64,000 bases of DNA from Apostichopus japonicus. Its lineage: Eukaryota; Echinodermata; Holothuroidea; Aspidochirotida; Stichopodidae. The position numbers and the translations under genes were made by a program. The stretch is taken from contig NC_092578.1 of assembly GCF_037975245.1 (NCBI RefSeq), forward strand, positions 11,888,321 through 11,952,320. The letters are read 5' to 3'. Of the stretch, positions 22,862-34,443 are shown one piece after another (position 1 is the first letter of the stretch; every line of letters begins with the position of its first letter). Under the pieces are notes generated by a model. The model made no database searches. It saw only the letters and a list, made by a program, of their open reading frames with translations, and was not told the origin of the DNA.

Positions 22862-25205
22862 ATGATTATTGTACACACATCGCAAATGATGTTGCAATGT
22901 GAAGCAACTTGCCCTGACATTGGGACAATTGCAACACATGTAATTCATGTTGGAACGAACGATATTAACACACATAATCCAAATGTCAACGACATTTCCG
23001 CTGATTTCGTGGAGCTCATCACATCTATCCAGCTACTGAACGGGCATAGTCATGGGCGGGATTACGGGGGGGGGGGGCAAGAGGGGGCATTTGCCCCCCA
23101 CTTTTTCCCAAACCTTAATTTACTTTTTTTGTCGTTTTTGTAGACAAATGTGCACAACCCTAATCGAAATTATTCCCTATCAAATAGGCCTATTTGTTTC
23201 GAATCTTAGTCGAATTTGTGTTTAACATCGTAACATGTAGCATGAATAACTGGAGCTGGAGCTAGCACATGGTTCGCAGCACAGGTTCCTGCACGAATCC
23301 TGGAGCTAACACACTAGCAATTCAATTCTGCATGTGATGAATCCGCGGCATGTGCTACAGTGCTAGCTTCAGGAATTGATTTTCAACGTTGCTGCTCTAC
23401 TGAATGCGTTGAATAACTAAATCCAGAGAAACGATTTACAAAAGCCAGAATTGCATATTGGGTATATCAATAATTAAGTTCAATACACTGACACATGACA
23501 CACACCCCACCCCACCCCAGTGGTCTAGCCCTTCATGAACAGTAAGTAACATTCAAGTATTTATTATGAATTTCTATGTTGCCTGATAATATGGCAATAG
23601 TTCAAACATAATGCTGGTACTGCCAGGTAATAATTTCATTTTCAAATCTCAGCCAGTACTATGAAATGACCCGTAAATATATTGCTCCATGATACACCTA
23701 GTCACATTGTAAAATCCAAACAGTCACCCCGCCTCGACTTCAGTGGCGACGGAACCGGTAGACTTGAGGGGCTTATCCCCCATAAAAAAGTGTGGGGGGT
23801 AAAGGTATGTTCAGCCCCTAATATTTGCCAAGTTCTCCAAGAAGTGGGGACCGCGGGGAGAATTTCGAAGTGGGTGCTGAACATATTCTTGATCGGTCCA
23901 ATGCACAATATACTAATAATTTTAGGGGGAAAGAACTGTCGAGATGCGATTTATTGTTACCAGAGGTGTCATATATTTGCTGATCTAGGATTTCCTTTTT
24001 GCTTAAATTTCGACACGCCGCGCCAACTGATGGTGGTGCACCGTCTAAATAGTGACGTATAAGCCTCAGTTGTGCATCACCATATAAGTTCTTCTATCTG
24101 TCCTCCCTAACTTTACACACGTTCATTAATTGTTTAGATGCAATTTAAAGCCTATATGGGTGTTAATTTTACCGATCTAAGGGTTCCTTTCATCAAAAAT
24201 TTCGACGATCCTTGCCAACTGATGATGGCGCTCCGCTTAGATAGTGACGTATAACAAAAGTTGTACATCACCATCTGACCATATGTTCTACTATCAATCC
24301 TCTTCAAATTTTTAAACGATAATTAACTATCTAGATACAATTGCAGACATGAGATCCATATTTCAAGGATGGGTACATGCAGCTTAGAGCACTCGGGAAG
24401 TGCCATTTCCGGCCATCTGGAGGGTTTGTAAAGCCCAAAAATTTCTTGTACGCTCCGCGCCAACCGATGGTGGCGCTCCGCTTAGATAGTCTTGCTGGCA
24501 GGTTTGCCCCCCCACTTTCACAACTCAAATCCCGCCCCTGGGCATAGTCCAAGCATCTATATTTCGGGCCCCTGTCCGCGGAGTGATGATCATGCGCCAC
24601 AAATTATAGATTTGAACTCTCACCTGAAGGAACTCACCAATAAGCTGGATTGTAAGTTTTTAGACAATATGGCGTCGTTCACATACGCAGATGGTGAAAT
24701 CGACTTATCTTTATTTCATGTCGATGGTGTACATCTCAACAGAAAAGGCACCGTTAAACTGATCAACAAACTAACGATCATAGGCCCCATCTGCATTCGA
24801 AAGAAGAGCTCAAAGATGGAGAATGCCCGGCATATGGGAGTTTCAAATCCCTCCCGCAACTTCTATAGTCAACACCGCTCGAATGGGACTATCCACAACA
24901 ACACGTCCAGATATGAACATAGGCAGCAACGGATGAGGGGTTTCACAAACAACGATCACCAACGTGAGTACCACCGTAGACCAAATCGCCATCCACGAAC
25001 ATCCAACTCATCTCGTCAAGATTGGCAGCGGGAATGCCACCGCAAAGAAAACCGCCAACCAGTTGCTGACCACTTCAATCACCGCGGATGTTTCAACTGT
25101 GGTGAACGCAACCATGTAGAGGCAAACTGCCGTCTCGAAAGGAGGATAGAATGCCATCACTGTCATCGACTCGGTCACAAGGCAAGCCACTGCTGGAACC
25201 GATAG
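22862..25205 (+). pseudogene. LINE C ORF1: esterase (SGNH) domain plus two CCHC zinc knuckles, split by hAT-3
   Basis: ORF1 of a CR1-type LINE. The upstream piece (22862-23050) carries VIHVGTNDINT, the GTND block of SGNH/GDSL esterases found in CR1-group ORF1. The downstream piece (from 24541) carries DGVHLNRKGTVKLINKL, the Asp-His block. A basic, Arg/His-rich linker and two zinc knuckles follow (CFNCGERNHVEANC and CHHCHRLGHKASHC, about 25089-25190), then a TAG at 25203-25205. A hAT element (23051-24540) interrupts it. The frame on either side agrees once the element and one 8-bp duplicate are discounted. The 5' end is missing: no esterase Ser block is seen before 22862. Confidence 0.9.
23051..24540. 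mobile_element. hAT-type non-autonomous element 3, inside LINE C ORF1
   Basis: Ends CATGGGCGGGATT and (reverse complement) CAGGGGCGGGATT, a 13-bp hAT terminal inverted repeat with one mismatch. A perfect 8-bp target duplication GGCATAGT lies at 23043-23050 and 24541-24548. The 1490-bp interior includes G/C runs, a possible nested hAT end CAGTGGCGACGGAACCGG at 23741, and three copies of the GCCAACTGATGGTGGCGCTC-type core (near 24019, 24213, 24457). The last copy is nearly identical to hAT-1. No transposase frame. Confidence 0.92.
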
Positions 25206-28200
25206 GATGCTGGCCAGAAGGAGCGTGCCGTCAGTATATCACCCACACCTAAACATTTAAATGTATTGGACAAATGTGACCATTTTATTTTGCCGTATGA
25301 GGACCCACTCATGAGTGATGTAAGTCAAGATCTCCCAACTAATTCAATACAACCCCAGAGTAAAGAAGGTAAATATGTAAATATAACTAAGGGTATCCAA
25401 TTCGGATTTATAAACATCCAACACCTTCATCCTAAACTAGATCAAATCCCCACACTTATAAACAGAAATGGAAGGAATGTTGATATATTTGGATGCTGCG
25501 AAACATTTTTAAACGATACTTATCAAAATCTGGAAATCACGATTCCTCTATATAATACTATCCGTAGAGATAGATTAAATAAAGCTGGTGGGGGTATTGC
25601 TATTTATATCAATGAAAACATTCCATTTAATAGGAGAAATGAGTTAGAATGTGATTATATTGAAGCCATATGGATTGAGCTTGTCTTACCATTTACCAAA
25701 AATATTTTAGTTTGTGCTGTTTACCGTCCACCAAATTCCAGGGTTATATGGTATGGTCATTGTCATGAAATGATTAGCAAGGCATATAGCTCATGCATGG
25801 AGATAATAATGATCGGTGATTTTAATATTGATTATCTACACGCTAATATTCCTTCGTGTTGGAATGAGATAATTAGTCATTTTAACTTTAAACAATTAGT
25901 AAATATGCCAACTAGGGTGACGGAGCACACCGCTTCCATAATTGATCATATCTATGCAACTAATGAAAATCATATTTGTGATATAGATGTTCCAAATATT
26001 CGATTGAGTGATCATTTTCCAGTTTATTTCAATTGGAAAAACAATCTTATGACAAGGCAGACTATTCCAAATTCTCATAAATCTGTTGTATACAGATCAA
26101 TTGATAATATAAATACATCCTTGTTCTTTAATGATCTTCGTAGCTTTGATAGGACAAGAGGTGAATTGAGCTCTCCTGATGAAGCCCTTTCCAACTGGGA
26201 GAGAAGTTTGAAAAGAATACTAGATAAACATGCACCTAAGAAGCAAAAACGTATAAAACGAGAATCGCAACCCTCGTGGATCAATGCAACCATTTTGAAT
26301 GCGATGAAAAGCCGCGACTCTGCAAAACGAAATGAACCTGACTTATATCGATTCTGGCGCAACAAGGTAACATGTCTTATACGATCTGCAAAGCAAAATT
26401 ATTTCAAAAAGGAAATTTCAAAGAATGTTGGTAACACAAAGGAGATCTGGAAGATTTTAAAAAATGTTCAATCAATGAACCATGACACCAACAACGAAGG
26501 CCCCAGTATACTTAGAGTTGACGATAAGAACATTACTGGAAATGCTAATATAGTAGAAATGTTTAATTCGTACTTCACTTCAGTAGCAAGAAGCTACACT
26601 GACACAACTCATTCAAACTTTGATAGTTCGTCTATTGAAAGACATATCTGTCCTAAAATTCCTCCAGATGAAACATTCGAAATTCCATGTATATCTGAAA
26701 ATTTTGTATTTAAATATTTAACTACTCTTGATGCCTTCAAAGCAACAGGAGTTGATGAGCTGAGTGCTAAAGTTTTAAAAATGAGCGGCCCCCATATATA
26801 TGCAAGTATTACTCGTATTATAAACATAAGTATTAGGACAAATACATTTCCATCTAGATGGAAAGTCGCAAAGGTAATACCCATTTTCAAGAGTAATTCA
26901 CGACAAGATTTATCGAATTATCGACCAATTTCTATTCTCCCTGTTTTGTCCAAAATTTTGGAAAAACATGTTCATATTGCTCTTACTAGTTTCTTAAAGC
27001 AATTTGATTTATTAGAAAATGCGCAATCTGGCTTCAGATCGAAGCACTCATGCGAAACTGCTCTATTACATGTCATGGATTTATGGATGGAAGCAATTGA
27101 TAAAGGAGAACTGACTGGGGCTGTTCTATTGGACCTCAGGAAAGCGTTTGATTTAGTAAATCATGATATTCTGATAAAAAAGTTGAAATTATACCAATTT
27201 TCAAGTGCTACTATTGAATGGTTTAAGTCGTACTTAATGAACAGAAGTCAGTATGTCGTCATGAAAGGGACTGCGTCCTCATGTATGAATATTAGTAATG
27301 GCGTTCCACAAGGGTCAATCTTAGGACCACTCTTATTTTTAATCTACATTAATGATTTTAGCCTATGTTTAACTCACTGCAAAGCCGACATGTATGCAGA
27401 TGATACTGCTTTCCACATTTCAAGCTCCAATGTTGAATCTCTTCAAAGCAAGTTGAATTTTGATGCTAAAAATGTTTCCAATTGGTGCAAGAATAATAAA
27501 ATGGCAATCAATACTAATAAAACCAAATCAATGTTAATATGTTCCAGACAACGCTATGATAATCTACGAGGACAAAGAAATATTTCTGTCAAGATGAATG
27601 ATATCGTATTAGAGAATTCTGATACGGAAAAACTTTCAGGAGTCAGAATTGATGCTCACCTGACATGGCAAGCTCAGATTGATTACATATGTAGTACTAT
27701 TAGTACAAGATTAGCTCTGTTACGAAGGATTAAACAGTATTTAGACACTCCCACGTGCATACTTTATTATAATGGGTACATTCTTCCAATACTTGACTAC
27801 TGCTGTCTAGTTTGGGGAACTACCACTGCCCATAATACCGATAGAATTATTAAATTACAGAAAAGTGCTGCACGCATTATTTTAAATGCTACATATGAAG
27901 ATTGTTCAAGTGATTTATTTGCCAGGCTGGGATGGAAGACTTTTGACAGACACGTTATGTATAGAAGATTAACCATGGTTTTCAAGTCAATTAATGATCA
28001 AGGACCGAAGTACATGAATGAGATGTTTAAACCAGTTACGAACATTCATAATCATAATTTAAGATCCTCTACTGCACGTAACCTGCACATTACAGGCGGA
28101 CACACTAATTGTTATAACAACCGTTTTTCATGCATTGCCGCAAAAGACTGGAACAAACTCGATCAAAGAGTAAAATCAGCAAGAAATCTTAACCATTTTA

Positions 28201-28226
28201 AACGTCTTGTATCTGATATTGTTTAG
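25206..28226 (+). CDS. LINE C ORF2: AP endonuclease and reverse transcriptase, intact
   Basis: Encodes the polyprotein that nicks target DNA and reverse-transcribes the element RNA at that nick. The frame is open from directly after the ORF1 TAG (1006 codons to 28226); the first Met is at 25311 (971 residues). Endonuclease: FGFINIQHLHPK, CCETFL, VYRPPN, MIGDFNIDY, IIDHIYAT, LSDHFPVYF. RT: NYRPISILPVLSKILEK, SGFRSKHSCETALL, LLDLRKAFDLVNH, GVPQGSILGPLLFLIYINDF, YADDTAFHI (27393 on), then PILDYCCLVWG and a C-terminal LRSST and WNKLD region. No internal stop or frameshift. Motifs fit the CR1 group of the Jockey superfamily. This is the longest intact frame in the window and argues for recent activity. 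Confidence 0.95.
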   Translation, partial: DAGQKERAVSISPTPKHLNVLDKCDHFILPYEDPLMSDVSQDLPTNSIQPQSKEGKYVNITKGIQFGFINIQHLHPKLDQIPTLINRNGRNVDIFGCCETFLNDTYQNLEITIPLYNTIRRDRLNKAGGGIAIYINENIPFNRRNELECDYIEAIWIELVLPFTKNILVCAVYRPPNSRVIWYGHCHEMISKAYSSCMEIIMIGDFNIDYLHANIPSCWNEIISHFNFKQLVNMPTRVTEHTASIIDHIYATNENHICDIDVPNIRLSDHFPVYFNWKNNLMTRQTIPNSHKSVVYRSIDNINTSLFFNDLRSFDRTRGELSSPDEALSNWERSLKRILDKHAPKKQKRIKRESQPSWINATILNAMKSRDSAKRNEPDLYRFWRNKVTCLIRSAKQNYFKKEISKNVGNTKEIWKILKNVQSMNHDTNNEGPSILRVDDKNITGNANIVEMFNSYFTSVARSYTDTTHSNFDSSSIERHICPKIPPDETFEIPCISENFVFKYLTTLDAFKATGVDELSAKVLKMSGPHIYASITRIINISIRTNTFPSRWKVAKVIPIFKSNSRQDLSNYRPISILPVLSKILEKHVHIALTSFLKQFDLLENAQSGFRSKHSCETALLHVMDLWMEAIDKGELTGAVLLDLRKAFDLVNHDILIKKLKLYQFSSATIEWFKSYLMNRSQYVVMKGTASSCMNISNGVPQGSILGPLLFLIYINDFSLCLTHCKADMYADDTAFHISSSNVESLQSKLNFDAKNVSNWCKNNKMAINTNKTKSMLICSRQRYDNLRGQRNISVKMNDIVLENSDTEKLSGVRIDAHLTWQAQIDYICSTISTRLALLRRIKQYLDTPTCILYYNGYILPILDYCCLVWGTTTAHNTDRIIKLQKSAARIILNATYEDCSSDLFARLGWKTFDRHVMYRRLTMVFKSINDQGPKYMNEMFKPVTNIHNHNLRSSTARNLHITGGHTNCYNNRFSCIAAKDWNKLDQRVKSARNLNHFKRLVSDIV

Positions 28227-28553
28227 GCCTACTTCACTTTTATTTTTACCAAATTTCTTAAGTTTCTTTACTCTGTACACGTTTCTTAAATATTTTTTTA
28301 ATAAAACTATTTTATTAAGCATTATTAATGTATTTACGACTTCTAAAATCTTCATACTTTTTATATTATTATATGTCTTTTTAAAAAACTATTTTTTTAA
28401 AAAACTATTTTATTAAGCATTATTAATGTATTTATGACTTCTTAAATTTTCATACTTTTTATATTATTGTTTGTCTTATCAGAGGGCCCCGTGGAAGATT
28501 AGCTATTGCTAAACGAGCTACCCTCTTAAAATAAAGTTGAAATAAATAAAAAT
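28227..28553 (+). repeat. LINE C 3' UTR and tail
   Basis: Contains a direct duplication with period about 98 (ATTAAGCATTATTAATGTAT near 28313 and 28411), then the conserved 3' end AGAGGGCCCCGTGGAAGATT, GCTAAACGAGCTACCCTCTT and AATAAAGTTGAAATAAATAA. GAGGG and CCCTCT can pair, as expected for the RT-recognised 3' hairpin of CR1/L2-like LINEs. Confidence 0.85.
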
Positions 28554-29809
28554 GTAACAGCTTACATTTCAGCGGTCCGTAGCATGCTGTGCTAAAGATG
28601 TGTGTGCAATCTTGTGTCATCAGACTAGCAAGGTGCGTAGCCAACATGACCAAACATCAATAAACAGCTGGCATTATAATGTAATTGAGAGCACACAAAA
28701 AAAAATACTGTTACAACGTGCCGCACTCTTAAAGGCAAGAGTCCAATGAAAGACTATCATCTGGATCCGTTTTTGCCAGCAAGAGTTGCTTCGACCAGGG
28801 GATATCCCAAATCCCTTTGACGAGATGTATGTTGACTCAGACATGGTTCACCAAGATAAGTTTCTGGTATTGTGCCTTACTCCACATCCTGTCAATCGCC
28901 GGCGGGTTGCACAGAAATGGAAGCTGGATGTCCAATACTAATGAATGTACTGTACCTAGTTTATCAGAATTAATACAGAAACCAGTGAAACAGGGTTTGT
29001 GCTATGGGAGCTAAGGATAGGAAATCCAAGGGGTATTGCTCATCCCTCCACTTTATATAATCACAGATAGTGTGTTCTTCCGTTCATAGGATTGAGAGAA
29101 TTTTGTTAAACCCTATATTAAATTAAGACTGGAAAGATTATACCCTAAATTCAGGGTGTCTACCCATGTTGCAATCAGGTAAAACATTGCAAATGAGTTG
29201 ACTTTATGTTTTTCCAGCCGGGGAAAGTTAAAGGAATTTGAGGCAAACACAAAATATCATGGGGCACACTGGGATTTTTGCCCCAAGTGCATGTGAGTAG
29301 GCACCATTTTCGAGTCTTTGGTATGACCTAAGGTCAAATCCAAGACCACCCTTTCTACACGCCAAAGGGTGGGGATGCAAAAAATACCGAAGATGAATCC
29401 AAAAGTCATCAAAGTGACATTTCTTAACTTTTCTTGTTTGATTTCAGGTAAAGAGATATTAAAGGTAAGACAGCAATATTCTGGAGGTCTGTAATCTTAA
29501 TACCTCGGCAATTTTCTGCGCCGGTGCAAAAGGGTTGAGAATATTTCATCACAAAAGTCTATGACTATTGTAACATGCGACCTGGGAGATGAGGGGGACT
29601 GAGGCTGAATCCTAACTACTACTAAATGAGTGAATCATTGAGCATATCCAACATATCCGGTGTGTATTACTTTTATAATCCCACTATGGCGGTAACAAGA
29701 ATTGAATAAGAAATACTTACCCAGTCAGCTTCTGAAGATGTTCACACTGTTGAAGGCAGAGTATAATGGCCATATTGAGGTAACCTACAAATACTATTAT
29801 ATATTTGCA
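28554..29809. other. Intergenic, with one coding-like fragment
   Basis: Mostly unremarkable. The plus-strand frame at 28775-28943 reads QQELLRPGDIPNPFDEMYVD, then HQDKFLVLCLTPHP and RRRVAQKWKLDVQY, which looks like former coding sequence, but I do not recognise the family. Confidence 0.4.
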
Positions 29810-30560
29810 GGAAATCATTCAATTTAGCATTTGAAAATCCTAAAACAGATATATGTTCCTTCTGTATCAAGATGAAGACCAGAACTAACACCACAGATGA
29901 CATACAACAAGAAGGTACTTTGACTGAATTATTGGTACATAAGATGCAAGCCAAAGAGTTTTTCTATTCACTGATGACAGAGGACACTAATGGGAGTATA
30001 CTATCAATATGCTTCAATTTAATGCAGAATCAAGCTCTACAAAAATCACCAACAGGGGAGGCATATTATGCTAGACAGCGAATGGCTGTACTTTCTAGGG
30101 GTCATTGACCAAGACATAAGTGAAATTTTATACATTGGGTGAACAGGGCAGAGAAGCAATTCAAGTTGCCAGTGCTCTCATCAACAATCCACTGCCAAAA
30201 AGGGGTCAAGACCATCCGCCTGTTCAGAGATTCTTGTGTTGGTCAGAACAAGAACTTCACAGTTCTGGCCATCAGCATGTTGGTGTACAAACACAAGGTA
30301 ACAGTATACACATCTTTTTACGTCAGCAGACGGTGCATTTAGCAGGGGTGAACAGATCCTTCGCAGAAAGGAGAACATTCTGTTGCCCAATGGGGCCTAT
30401 GATGCATTCAGAGTGTTAGGGCAGGTTCTGATCTATGACACAGATTAGAAGATATTTGACTTCAACACAGTTGTGGAGGAACATTTCAGATAAAATCCAA
30501 CGATCAAAATAACTGAAGCGAAAATCCTTTTTGACCCCAATCAGCTTTTCCAACAGTCAA
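29810..30560 (+). pseudogene. Decayed DDE-like transposase fragment
   Basis: After a splice-like TTTGCAG at 29810, the frame reads FNLAFENPKTDICSFCIKMK, a two-Cys block, then an alpha-helical stretch ending CFNLMQNQALQKSPTGEAYY. In a shifted frame it continues with KTIRLFRDSCVGQNKN (about 30205-30255). The D-x-C-x-G-Q-N-K-N motif in this order typifies a group of uncharacterised RNase-H-fold transposase-like proteins common in marine invertebrates. Further shifted remnants (GAYDAFRVLGQV) extend to about 30560. Several frameshifts; no terminal repeats identified. Confidence 0.6.
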
Positions 30561-31639
30561 GATTTCTACGCTGCTGTTGGGTGCCACATGTGTCACTGAA
30601 GCAAAGTAAACAGTAGAGTCGGTGCAAGCCGAAACAGCTCGGTGACCAAATTGTGTAAAAGCCACTAAGAAGCAAGACATAGTTATGCTCTTGAAAGGCT
30701 ATGAGACAGGATGAAATTGAAGATGTAAGTCCTTTTATGGTCATATATACAGAGCTGATGTAGATGAGGGAGACTCAGATGAAACAGATGAAGAAACTGA
30801 TGACAAGATGCAAGGTCTCCACTCATGGGCAAAGAGTTGATGTGATTGTAGAAACATTCATATTAATCAAAAGACATACATGATCCAACAGAGGGAGTTG
30901 GGGTTCTTCCAAACATGACTAATAACAATAACATTTAAACATCTTCAAGTTGTTTGTCACTAGTCGTCAGTCCCTGGAATCTGAAAAGCTAAACTGCGAG
31001 TTCGATCGCACCTGTCAACCACTAGTGATCATAATGAAATTAAAGCCTTGGTTGGCTTTATATAGTTGTTAAAACATGCCATAACAATTTTATATTCATT
31101 TCTACACTTTCAATGTTGTTTGGATATATGTCATGTCATGCACCTACTTCCATGATTGACGAACAGGTTTGACCCCACACCAGGTGCATACCATTGATCC
31201 CAAGTGCCTAGCATAAAGCGCCAAGGCACTAGGCCATATTATATTAGAAGGGAAGTTCTTTTACAATAGTGGAATAGAAGTTAACACAATCATCAAATGA
31301 ATGGAATTTTAATTATTTTTGTGTATGCAGTGTGTACAGGTGTATTGAGTTCTGTGGCAAAAGGGCTTACATCCATATTACACTCATTTTAAATTGATAA
31401 AGTATTCAAATTAATATAGGTAATGAAAACAACAAGCCAAAGATATGCCAAAGTTGTCCATTCCGACACTATACCATAAACCATTTTATAATACTAACTT
31501 TATTTCAATGGAAATTTCCATTTGATTATTTTTCTCTCAAACTGAGAAACAAGAGCCCAACAGACACTATGGTTCCTTGCTTAGTGGAAAATTAAAGTGT
31601 TGTATATCGGCAGCACCCAATATCATAATATTTATGCCC
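30561..31639. other. Intergenic, no gene recognised
   Basis: AT-rich unique sequence with no coding pattern or repeat that I can support. Confidence 0.45.
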
Positions 31640-31654
31640 ACATGAACCAGCTAG

Positions 31655-32240
31655 TGACCAACAACTTTATTCCAACTTTATTGGATACAATCTGATTTAA
31701 TGTATTGGAGTTGTTCCAAGTTTAGTTTTGGCCCCTCCCCAAAATTTGGGCTCAATAATGTTTGCACCCAAATGGTCCCAAAAATATTGAGCCCCACAAA
31801 TCTGGGCACAAAGAATGTGTCCCAAAATGCATTTGAGGTTGAAATAAGCTTTGGACTCACCCGGCACAAAAATGGTCAGAAATTTAAGGAACCAGATGGC
31901 CTACATGTATCAACTTTTAACTAACAACTGCATACCAAGTTTAGCTACAATCCAACTTAAGGTTGCAGAATTATTGCAATGTAACAAAAATGTTGGCCGA
32001 AATGGTCCCAACATATTGGGCCTCACAACTTTGGGTCAAAATAATGTGTTCCAAAATGTATTTGAGGCGGAAATAAACTTTGGGCCTACCCTGCTCAAAA
32101 AGGTCACAGAATTGTTTTGGGCCCAGATGTTCCCCACATAAGTTAGGCCTAAAGTGTACCAGCTGTTAACCAACAACTGCATACCAAGTTTATCTACAAT
32201 CCAATTGAAGGTTGAGGAGTTATTACAATGTAAAGAGTTT
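31655..32240. repeat. Tandem repeat, ~250-268-bp unit, about 2.3 copies
   Basis: Units share CAACAACTGCATACCAAGTT, TTATTGCAATGTAA, AAAATGGTCCCAA, GTGTYCCAAAATGYATTTGA and GGTYGAAATAARCTTTGG. The shared blocks sit near 31700, 31968 and 32220, so copies have diverged by about 15-20% by eye. The open frames on either strand follow the repeat and are not genes. Confidence 0.8.
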
Positions 32241-32782
32241 TATGTTTGACTCCATAACCTCATTAATATTCATAAGATCAGCGCAAAACCGATAGGGCAC
32301 ACCTCACTATAATACATCTACGTAGCAAGTATGACAAATATCCATCACTCTGTTGTTCAGCTATGCGGACCCAAGCAAGTGTCACAGACGCACACACACA
32401 CACGCACACACACGCCAACCTGGCTGCATAGGTTCAATTGCTTCTAGTAAGGAACCTAACATGGATATTAGCCTCATAAGTATCAACCTTTTCCTATAGT
32501 TACCTATACATCCAACTTGTAAAAAGCTTAGCTAAAAGCACTGTAGCATTAGGGATAGGGTACACTAATTTAAACAATAGATTCTTCCCTGAATAATGCC
32601 AATTTATCCCTTTGTTCTAATAACTGCTGCAATTGTTTCTAATACTAAATACAATCTCAAGAGGTTGTTCCAGCAGACTTGCACAAGATTGGACAGACCT
32701 GACCCAATCAAGAAACAATGCCATACATGGAACCTACTGTCAATTCATGTATTAACCACAGAAGCATTGGTAACTTCATCCA
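32241..32782. other. Intergenic with (CA)n near 32389-32414
   Basis: A short CACACACACACGCACACACA microsatellite; otherwise unique AT-rich sequence with no supported gene. Confidence 0.55.
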
Positions 32783-33985
32783 CTTACACACATGGGCGTC
32801 ATCAGGTGGGGGACGGGGGGACATGTCCCCCCCACTTTCAAAAGTGGAGGGGATATCATATCATTTGTCCCACCCACTTTTCAGAGCAGTTATTAAACTA
32901 GAGCACCAATGGTGCAGAAGCTCATACCTTTTCGAGCTGAAAAATGTAGGGCCCACAAAACCAATTTTGGGCCCATGAGGGATACCCCCCCCCCCCTCCG
33001 TTAGCAGAATCCTGGCCACACCACTGGCTATAATTCCTATTTTCCCCTTTAAATCCTATTTTACCCACTCTCTCAAACAATACCACTGACCTACCCTATT
33101 AAACTTTCTCCCCCTCTACCTTAGCAGACATAACAAGCACTCCCTACAAGACATAACTTCACAAGCTGCCTACATACCTCAGGCTCAAAGACTTCTAAGA
33201 ATCGGCAAGTGCTGATTGGCTATAGGGCTCTCATGCTTACAGTTCAACAGTTAATAACAACTCCCAGTCCTGCTTTAATTCCACTAACAGCCTCTGCAGA
33301 GCTTAACCACAAATGTAAACAAACACTGCAGAAACTGGGAGACAAATTAAAGGAGCTTTGGCAAAAAGTGAAGGCTCAGATTTTTTTAAACAATGGGGAT
33401 TAATTGTAATTAATTAACTTTTGACCAAAAATTTTTAGGCATCACCTTATTCATACACAATCCAACAATCATCAGTTCAACTTTGAATATGATCCATCAA
33501 AATCTTGAGGAGATTGAGATATTTGAAAATATTACAAAGAATGACCCCCGATGACCCCCTAAATGACCTTTGACCTCAATTTTCCGAACACCCCTCGTAA
33601 CTCTCATCCCGAGGAACATTGTGACTAAGTTTCATTATAATTGGCCATAAACTGTACGAACAGGAGCAATTTGAAAATATAGGGCCGCGGCCCGGGCCAC
33701 AAAAGACCCCTAGTTGATCTTTGATCTCAAATTCATGAACACCCTGAAGGTAAAACTACCATAGTACTATCGTGACAAACCCTCAACATTGTACCATGGA
33801 ATCTGTAGGAGAAGAAGCATTTTGCGTATTTCCACAAAATGGCCCATTACGGCCCACAGGTGACCTTTGACCCCAAATTTTGGACCATCTCTCATGGCCC
33901 TATACCCAATGGTCCTTGTGTCCAAGTTTCATGAAATTCCATCAAACACTGTGTGAGTGGGAGCAGTTTTACCAATTGTTGACGG

Positions 33986-34031
33986 ATAGAGTGATAGAGT
34001 GATAGAATGATAGAGTGATAGAGTGATAGAC
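33986..34031. repeat. (GATAGAGT)n microsatellite
   Basis: Five near-identical GATAGAGT/GATAGAAT units at the end of a repeat that also carries two TGACCTTTGACC motifs (33564 and 33861). Confidence 0.9.
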
Positions 34032-34207
34032 GCTGCACTGTAACAATAGCTCACACCAGCATGCTGGTATGAGCTAAAAAATCACATGCATATGCGCGAT
34101 TTTCTATCACAATTGCTGAGCTGATTCAAGTAGAATCTAACTTAAGAATCATTATCAATAAATTGCACTGGAAATTAGAACAGTGCTTGGCCCTTTATCC
34201 CCCTTCG

Positions 34208-34443
34208 CGGTTGCTACGTCTCCTGCTCATCTCCCCAGCAAGCTCGTGCACAGCCGAACGTTCATTCAGTGCTCTTCGACGCATGAAGACCTAGCTCCGT
34301 TGCACCATGACACAGCAGCGCCTTAACCATCTCATGATCTGCCATGTGCATTGCGATAGGCTGGCAGCGTTGAGTCCACAGAGAATCGCAGAAGAGTTCA
34401 TCAGATCATCAGACAGTCGTATACCGATTTTTGGGAACTTCTG
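34208..34443 (+). pseudogene. hAT transposase C-terminal dimerisation domain, one premature stop
   Basis: The frame reads RLLRLLLISPASSCTAERSF, then SALRRMKT, a TAG (34292-34294), LRCTMTQQRLNHLMICHVHC, and later IAEEF and IPIFGNF followed by TGA. TAERSFSALRR and the downstream LNHL block are hallmarks of the hAT-C dimerisation region of ZMYM-like or repressor-of-PKR-inhibitor-like transposases. The TAG sits where the family usually has a Trp or Tyr codon, suggesting a point change. The rest of the transposase is not visible in the element. Confidence 0.88.

Noticed and set aside
33209-33403. 64-codon plus-strand frame in hAT-4
   Set aside because: Helical, Lys-rich ending but no transposase motif and no splice evidence.
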